Source of the DNA: Bacillota bacterium
Lineage (GTDB): Bacteria > Bacillota_E > Sulfobacillia > Sulfobacillales > Sulfobacillaceae
Length of the DNA stretch: 9,071 nucleotides
Direction: 5' to 3'
Assembly (NCBI GenBank): GCA_021802225.1
Contig: JAKAAS010000042.1
Coordinates: 1 to 9,071 of the forward strand
A program made the translations under genes and the position numbers. Positions within the stretch are counted from its first letter, which is position 1; the number at the start of each line of letters is the position of its first letter. Below, piece by piece: positions 5,430 through 9,071 of the stretch. Under the pieces are notes generated by a model. It had not been told where the DNA came from and made no database searches. It saw only the letters and a list, made by a program, of their open reading frames with translations.

Positions 5430-5984
5430 ATGCTCACCAACATGCTGAAGCGCGCGCAGACAGCGCAGAAGGTTTACGCTCTATCAACGTCGTGGGAGCG
5501 CAATCATGTGCTCGACCTTATGGGACAGATTGTGCGCACCCGTCAGGATGAGATCCTGGCAGCGAACGCGGAGGACACGGCGCGCGCCCAAGATCTGCCG
5601 CCCGCTCTGAGTCAGCGGCTGACCGTGGACAGCAAAACCTTGGGCCGCCTTTTGGAGGGGTTGCAGGTGGTGTCTGCCCAGCCGGACCCGCTGGGATCAG
5701 GACTGGGGCAAAAAGTTCTTCCCAATGGGTTGGCCATTGAGGCGGTGCGGGTGCCATTGGGTGTGATTGGCCTGATTTTTGAGAGCCGTCCCGGGGTGGC
5801 GATTGAGGCGGTGGCGCTCGCCCTGAAGGCCGGAAACGCGATGATCCTGCGTGGCGGGCACGAGGCGGTGGCCTCGGTGGCCGTGGTGGTCTCGTGCTGG
5901 CAGCAAGCGCTGGCAGCGGCGGGGTTTTCTGTGGACCTCGTCCAGCACATTGAGGATCCGGACGGAAATATGTCGACGCGCTGA
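5430..5984 (+). CDS. proA: Glutamate-5-semialdehyde dehydrogenase, N-terminal part (frameshifted)
   Basis: The N-terminal 184 residues of gamma-glutamyl phosphate reductase, which reduces glutamyl 5-phosphate with NADPH to glutamate 5-semialdehyde. It covers most of the nucleotide-binding domain: LPNGLAIEAVRVPLGVIGLI, FESRPGVAIEAVALALKAGN, MILRGGHEA. It ends in QHIEDPDGNMSTR-stop. In the family, a segment equivalent to IEDPDRKYVDALMHLPGLDL is expected here, and those codons are present one frame over from 5963. The break is explained by one missing C near 5961-5965 (GACGG instead of GACCGG). The start is ATG 5430, eight bases after GGGAGG; ATG 5403, 5406 and 5424 are less well placed. The TGA stop at 5982-5984 overlaps ATG 5984 of the second part. 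Corrected, proA would be 410 residues, normal length. Confidence 0.88.
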   Translation: MLTNMLKRAQTAQKVYALSTSWERNHVLDLMGQIVRTRQDEILAANAEDTARAQDLPPALSQRLTVDSKTLGRLLEGLQVVSAQPDPLGSGLGQKVLPNGLAIEAVRVPLGVIGLIFESRPGVAIEAVALALKAGNAMILRGGHEAVASVAVVVSCWQQALAAAGFSVDLVQHIEDPDGNMSTR

Positions 5985-6661
5985 TGCATCTGCCAGGGCT
6001 CGACCTGCTCATTCCGCGGGGAGGGGCCGGCCTGATTCAGAGGGTGGTGAAGGGAGCCACCGTGCCCGTCATTGAAACCGGTTTGGGGAACTGTCACGTG
6101 TATATTGACCGTCAGGCTGACTTGGAAATGGCCATAGCTATTGTGAGAAATGCCAAAGTATCGAGCCCGGGCGTCTGCAATGCGGCGGAGACCGTTTTGG
6201 TGCACCAGGATGTAGCCCCAACGTTCTTGCCCCAATTGGCTACTGCCATGGGCGAAGATCGTGTGCGCCTGCATGCTGACGGGCCATCTTTGCCATTTCT
6301 CCCCCAGGCGGTTCCCGCCACCGAGGAGGATTACGCTACGGAATACTTGAGTCTGGATCTTGCGGTGCGCATCGTGTCCAGCATGGATGAAGCGATAGCC
6401 CACATTGACCGCTACGGCACCAAACACTCGGAAACTATCGTGACCAATGATTACGCGCAAGGAGAGCGATTTCTCAAAAGGGTGGATGCTGCCGTAGTAT
6501 ATATCAATGCATCGACGCGCTTTACGGATGGCTACCAATTCGGATTCGGAGGCGAAGTGGGGATTTCGACCCAAAAACTGCATGCCCGGGGCCCTATGGG
6601 GATGGAAGCTTTGACCACATGGAAGTGGATTGGCCGCGGACAAGGCCAAATCCGCTTCTAA
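5984..6661 (+). CDS. proA: Glutamate-5-semialdehyde dehydrogenase, C-terminal part (frameshifted)
   Basis: The remaining 225 residues of ProA, carrying the catalytic and oligomerisation regions. The frame reads LDLLIPRGGAGLIQRVVKGA, then VPVIETGLGNCHVYID, then the segment SPGVCNAAETVLVH with the expected catalytic cysteine, THE-like ETIVTNDYAQGERFLKRVDA, and the C-terminal GFGGEVGISTQKLHARGPMG typical of the family. The apparent ATG at 5984 is probably an internal codon of the original gene. However, the TGATG overlap could allow coupled re-initiation, making a two-piece enzyme; no good ribosome binding site precedes it. Codons 5963-5983 upstream in this frame still encode family-like residues (RKYVDAL), so the frameshift is recent or artificial. 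The stop is TAA 6659-6661. Confidence 0.88.
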   Translation: MHLPGLDLLIPRGGAGLIQRVVKGATVPVIETGLGNCHVYIDRQADLEMAIAIVRNAKVSSPGVCNAAETVLVHQDVAPTFLPQLATAMGEDRVRLHADGPSLPFLPQAVPATEEDYATEYLSLDLAVRIVSSMDEAIAHIDRYGTKHSETIVTNDYAQGERFLKRVDAAVVYINASTRFTDGYQFGFGGEVGISTQKLHARGPMGMEALTTWKWIGRGQGQIRF

Positions 6662-6743
6662 ATTGCCTGCCGCAGGGCACCAGAATCATGCCGAGATCCC
6701 ATGACGTCACCCCAGACCGCTGATAATTGAGTACTATAGAGGT

Positions 6744-7385
6744 ATGCGTAAATTGCTTGGGGTATGGCTGACGGGTTTCGTGATCGCTGCAATCGTGGCG
6801 CCAACGGTGCCGGTGATGGAGTTTAATACGGACCTGAGCCGTATTTTGGAGCCTGTGGGCCGCCAGTGGCCGGTGATCCAACTGATTTGGGTCGTGGGCG
6901 GCTTGCCGCTGACAACGCTTGTGGTCTTGTATTTTGCCAGCGGGCGGTTAGGCCGCAGGCCGAGACGGTGGAGCATCTTTTGGATTTTTGTGGGGGGCAG
7001 TGTGGTGGAATTGCTGGTCAAGCACTTCGTTGCCACACCCTTTCCTGCTAATGTCGTGCCGGGCTCACCTTATGCGCAGATGATTGCGTGGACCAATATC
7101 GATCCCTCGACGGTGTTCGCATGGCTGGCGCTGTGGAGCCATGCGCCGGCGGTGCGACATGCATCGGTGGGATTTCTCAGGGGAACGTTCCCCAGCGGCC
7201 ATGTGTTTCGCATCACCTATGCCTACGGTCTCCTGCTGAAAAACTTCGCGTTCGCTGCTCTCGTAGCGGTTGCCGCATTCGCGGTGGTGGCTACGGGAGG
7301 CCACTGGCCTTGGGATGCGGCAGGGGGATTCCTGCTGGGAGCCGCTGGGCTGACGGCTGTCCAGAAAAGGAGACGATATGGCTGA
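6744..7385 (+). CDS. PAP2-superfamily membrane phosphatase
   Basis: A 213-residue integral membrane protein with about six hydrophobic segments (roughly 5-25, 45-66, 77-92, 120-134, 167-184, 190-206). It shows two of the three PAP2/acid-phosphatase motifs: GTFPSGHVFRITY (147-159, Ser-Gly-His) and TGGHWPWDAAGG (184-195, catalytic histidine with aspartate four residues on). The first motif (K-x6-RP) appears only as KHFVATPFP (93-101), without the arginine. Family members dephosphorylate lipid phosphates or undecaprenyl pyrophosphate on the outer membrane face; the substrate here is unknown. ATG 6744 is only one base after AGAGG (6738-6742), while TACTAT (6732-6737) resembles a -10, so a leaderless transcript is possible. 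TTG 6753 is an alternative start. It overlaps the next gene by eight bases, suggesting cotranscription. Confidence 0.8.
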   Translation: MRKLLGVWLTGFVIAAIVAPTVPVMEFNTDLSRILEPVGRQWPVIQLIWVVGGLPLTTLVVLYFASGRLGRRPRRWSIFWIFVGGSVVELLVKHFVATPFPANVVPGSPYAQMIAWTNIDPSTVFAWLALWSHAPAVRHASVGFLRGTFPSGHVFRITYAYGLLLKNFAFAALVAVAAFAVVATGGHWPWDAAGGFLLGAAGLTAVQKRRRYG

Positions 7386-7983
7386 GCAGGTTGTAGACCA
7401 GGCTGCAGCTCTTGAGGCGCTGCGAAGACAAGTCGAGCAGTGCCACCGCTGTGGCCTGCGGGACCAGGCCCACGGGGTCGTGTTTGGGGAAGGAGACCCA
7501 ACCGCCCGCATAGTCTTTGTTGGGGAAGGGCCCGGGCAGGAAGAGGACCGCCTGCTGAGGCCATTTGTAGGGCGGGCAGGCCAACTATTGGATAAAATGC
7601 TGGCCGCCGGGGGGCTGGACCGATTTCACGGGGTATACATTGTGAATGTGGTCAAGTGCCGCCCTCCGAACAACCGTACGCCCACACTGGATGAGCGCAA
7701 GGCCTGCTGGCCCAACCTGTCTGCGCAGCTGCGCATTTTATCCCCAAATATTGTCGTGTTGCTGGGGGCGACGGCCGTTCAGACCCTTTTGGGAATCTCC
7801 CGCGTGTCGCAGGCGCGCGGCCAGTGGTATGAGCGTGGGGGTGTCTGGTTTCGAGCCACTTTCCATCCGGCCGCCCTATTGCGCAATCCCAGTTGGAAGG
7901 TCGGGGCGTGGGAGGACCTGCAGGCGGTAATCGCCAAATCCCAAGAACTGGGAGCTGGCGGCGCCCAGCGTCAGAGCACCTAG
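7378..7983 (+). CDS. Family 4 (4Fe-4S) uracil-DNA glycosylase
   Basis: A 201-residue uracil-DNA glycosylase of the thermostable family 4 type, which removes uracil arising from cytosine deamination and so starts base-excision repair. Iron-sulfur cysteines are in the family arrangement: C22-x2-C25 (CHRC), C94 (VKCRPPNNR) and C110 (ERKAC). Active-site motifs are FVGEGPGQEED (47-57), RPFVGRAGQLLDKML (61-75), the VNVVKCRPP segment (89-97) and the HPAALLRNP loop (163-171). Length is typical. ATG 7378 has AAAGGAG (7366-7372) five bases upstream and lies inside the last codons of the PAP2 gene. A bipartite hairpin follows the stop codon. Confidence 0.93.
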   Translation: MAEQVVDQAAALEALRRQVEQCHRCGLRDQAHGVVFGEGDPTARIVFVGEGPGQEEDRLLRPFVGRAGQLLDKMLAAGGLDRFHGVYIVNVVKCRPPNNRTPTLDERKACWPNLSAQLRILSPNIVVLLGATAVQTLLGISRVSQARGQWYERGGVWFRATFHPAALLRNPSWKVGAWEDLQAVIAKSQELGAGGAQRQST

Positions 7984-8002
7984 GTCGCGACAAGCTGGAC
8001 AA

Positions 8003-8036
8003 CACGAGCGAATTCCGGCCAAAGCCGTGGCTCGTG
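8003..8036 (+). other. Bipartite hairpin downstream of the glycosylase
   Basis: CACGAGC (8003-8009) pairs perfectly with GCTCGTG (8030-8036), and inside it CGGC (8016-8019) pairs with GCCG (8024-8027) around CAAA. It begins 20 bases after the glycosylase stop. No T-run follows, so it is either a non-canonical terminator or a transcript-end stabiliser, like the larger hairpin at 1157-1215. Confidence 0.45.
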
Positions 8037-8100
8037 CTGAAAGTCTATCCTCTCAGGATTTGCTGGACAAGCCGTCGCGTTGCCGCTCCACGCTAAGTGT

Positions 8101-8131
8101 TTGGTCTGTGATGGGGGAAGCTATGTATAAG
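8101..8131 (+). promoter_or_regulatory. Weak candidate promoter for the rhodanese gene
   Basis: TTGGTC (8101-8106) is followed after 19 bases by TATAAG (8126-8131). It lies in the expected interval, but spacing and matches are imperfect. A transcript would have a leader of about 175 bases. Confidence 0.22.
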
Positions 8132-8313
8132 TACCTTTCCTTAAGTGTCTGTGATAGGCCATGTCAAGATGACAGGCCGACCGGGAAGGTTCCGCTAGGT
8201 CAAATCTCAGAGCGGGACGTGACTGCACGAGGAATGGCAGCGCCATCTAAAGCAAAATTGTTGAAAAGGGGGGGCAGGCGGTTTCTGGGTTAAGGAGCAA
8301 CCGCCGCAGAGCA

Positions 8314-8661
8314 TTGAATTTTTTGAACTTGTTTCGGCATCCGAAACAACTGGTGGACCTGACACCTGCGGAGCTTGAGCTCTTCATACAGGAGCACGAG
8401 GCGGTGCTCGTTGACGTCCGGACACCGGGGGAATATCACAGCGGGCACGTAAAAGGTGCGCAGCCTGCACCTTTGGGAACCACCGCGAGCCAGCTGTCCG
8501 GGCTCGACCGCAACGCCCCCGTTGTCCTCATCTGCAAGACGGGACATAGGAGCCAAGCTGCCGCATGGGAACTGATTGGCATGGGATTCACCAGCGTCCA
8601 TCACCTGAAAGGCGGCATGGACACCTGGAAACGCGAACAGCACGCTGTGGACAAGCCTTGA
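8314..8661 (+). CDS. Single-domain rhodanese-like sulfurtransferase
   Basis: A small cytoplasmic rhodanese-fold protein of about 115 residues. It can carry a persulfide on Cys74 in the active-site loop CKTGHRS (74-80), and matches the family at VLVDVRTPGEYHSGHVKGA (31-49), VVLIC (70-74) and HHLKGGMDTWK (96-106). Such proteins deliver sulfur to acceptors including TusA; a TusA/DsrE pair lies 7 kb upstream, which fits a sulfur-handling organism but does not prove partnership. The start is uncertain. TTG 8314 is the first start codon in frame, but the best ribosome binding sequence, AAGGAG (8292-8297), is 16 bases away inside a hairpin loop. No earlier in-frame start codon was found nearby. It converges on the M50 protease gene with an 11-base gap. 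Confidence 0.88.
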   Translation: MNFLNLFRHPKQLVDLTPAELELFIQEHEAVLVDVRTPGEYHSGHVKGAQPAPLGTTASQLSGLDRNAPVVLICKTGHRSQAAAWELIGMGFTSVHHLKGGMDTWKREQHAVDKP

Positions 8662-8672
8662 GGCTGACCATC

Positions 8673-9071
8673 TTATCGCCATACGGGAGAGCCTGCGCCT
8701 AGATAGCCGACTATCGACACGGCCATCAACCCCGCCCAAAGCAGTCCGTATCCCCACTGGCGCCTAAGGGGGATGGCGGTATACGCGGCGGGCATTGGGT
8801 GCCTGACCCGGCCGACGAAATTCCAAATGATAAAGGCCATAATGATCAGAGTAATGGGGTCAATGCTGAGGGATCCGGTCAGTGGGTTGAAAAAGAGCAG
8901 GACGACCAAGCCAACTAACCCGGGGCCCCATGCCTTCCATCCTAGAAAGGCTACTGTGCGCCCGCCATCGAGCGGGACGACCGGGATCAGATTGAAGATG
9001 TGCATAAAGAACCCAAACACTGCGAGCCAGCGGAACACTGCCAGATGCGTGGCCATGAAGATGCCATAGGC
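8673..9071 (-). CDS. M50 site-2-type membrane metalloprotease, C-terminal part
   Basis: The C-terminal 132 residues of a polytopic protein; the frame stays open to the right edge of the window, so the N-terminus with the expected HExxH zinc site is missing. The segment HIFNLIPVVPLDGGR has the family N-x2-P-x2-P-x-DGG motif whose aspartate is the third zinc ligand in site-2 proteases of peptidase family M50. Further hydrophobic segments follow (around VGLVVLLFF, ITLIIMAFIIWNFVG and YGLLWAGLMAVSIVGYL). Family members cut transmembrane segments of anti-sigma factors or similar proteins; this subgroup is also common as uncharacterised site-2 protease homologues in Firmicutes. The stop is TAA at 8675-8673. 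The visible ATG at 9056 is probably internal. Confidence 0.88.
   Translation of the reverse strand, partial: AYGIFMATHLAVFRWLAVFGFFMHIFNLIPVVPLDGGRTVAFLGWKAWGPGLVGLVVLLFFNPLTGSLSIDPITLIIMAFIIWNFVGRVRHPMPAAYTAIPLRRQWGYGLLWAGLMAVSIVGYLGAGSPVWR

Larger units (their letters stand above)
7984..8313. other. 330-base gene-free stretch with several hairpins
   Basis: No convincing gene is seen. A 56-codon ORF from ATG 8123, behind GGGGGAAG, has no recognisable family. The stretch holds a run of foldable segments: the hairpin at 8003-8036 (listed separately), GGCC-A-TGTCA/TGACA-GGCC (8157-8178), TTCCGCT/AGCGGGA (about 8190-8216), TGGC/GCCA near 8234-8244, and GGCGGTT/AACCGCC (8277-8305), whose loop carries AAGGAG. 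A seven-G run lies at 8268-8274. It could be an untranslated leader or small structured RNA in front of the rhodanese; I recognise no known riboswitch class in it. Confidence 0.4.

Noticed and set aside
5955..5985. Programmed -1 frameshifting in proA.
   Set aside because: No X-XXY-YYZ slippery heptamer is present at the junction and no obvious stimulatory hairpin or upstream ribosome binding-like sequence is seen; a simple base loss explains the data.
5518..6649. Long minus-strand open frames opposite proA.
   Set aside because: They are antisense to a clearly recognised gene, have proline/arginine-rich composition and no family motifs.
6662..6690. Small hairpin CCTG/CAGG just after proA as a terminator.
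   Set aside because: Only four base pairs and no T-run; cannot be supported.
7994..8070. Direct repeat GCTGGACAA at 7994-8002 and 8062-8070.
   Set aside because: Nine bases is too short to be meaningful, and no mobile-element features lie between the copies.

Overview
The window looks like chromosomal DNA of a moderately GC-rich Firmicute. Three things point that way: a complete tRNA-responsive T-box leader in front of proline biosynthesis genes, strong AGGAGG-type ribosome binding sites, and GTG or TTG start codons. TusA, DsrE and rhodanese proteins together suggest a sulfur-metabolising organism. An acidophilic sulfur oxidiser such as Sulfobacillus would fit, but that is inference from gene content only. 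No mobile element, CRISPR array, rRNA or tRNA gene was seen.

Layout. Positions 39-1158 (+) hold a tight cluster: a TusA-like sulfur carrier, a DsrE-family protein whose last codons are thrown out of frame at a run of seven Gs, and a GAF-domain protein related to free-methionine-sulfoxide reductase but with rearranged cysteines. A large imperfect hairpin covers the end of that cluster. Next come an unrecognised 114-residue protein with a helix-turn-helix-like segment (1392-1736), a doubtful 33-codon ORF, and a PrsW-type membrane protease with an N-terminal zinc ribbon (1870-2829). The last of these converges on prs, PRPP synthetase (2845-3786, -).

Positions 3787-4617 form an 830-base divergent control region. 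On the prs side there is a candidate promoter. In the middle are a compact three-way-junction palindrome and an 11-bp inverted repeat carrying three TGACAAT/ATTGTCA boxes. On the proB side there are an extended -10 promoter, a possible proline-containing leader ORF, and a T-box riboswitch with proline specifier CCC and a classic terminator/antiterminator switch. It controls proB (glutamate 5-kinase without a PUA domain) and proA (glutamyl-5-phosphate reductase). proA is broken into two ORFs by what looks like one missing base, with a TGATG stop/start overlap at the break.

Positions 6744-7983 (+) carry a PAP2-like membrane phosphatase overlapping a family 4 (4Fe-4S) uracil-DNA glycosylase. A 330-base gene-free stretch with several hairpins leads to a small rhodanese (8314-8661, +). 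The window closes with the C-terminal part of an M50 site-2-type metalloprotease on the minus strand, running off the right edge.

How the genes work together: TusA and DsrE probably relay protein-bound sulfur, with the rhodanese a possible further sulfur donor. ProB and ProA make glutamate 5-semialdehyde for proline and are switched on when tRNA-Pro is uncharged. PRPP synthetase, the glycosylase, the phosphatase and the two membrane proteases look like unrelated housekeeping or envelope functions. The two apparent single-base frameshifts (dsrE and proA) could be real mutations or sequencing/assembly errors; the sequence alone cannot decide.
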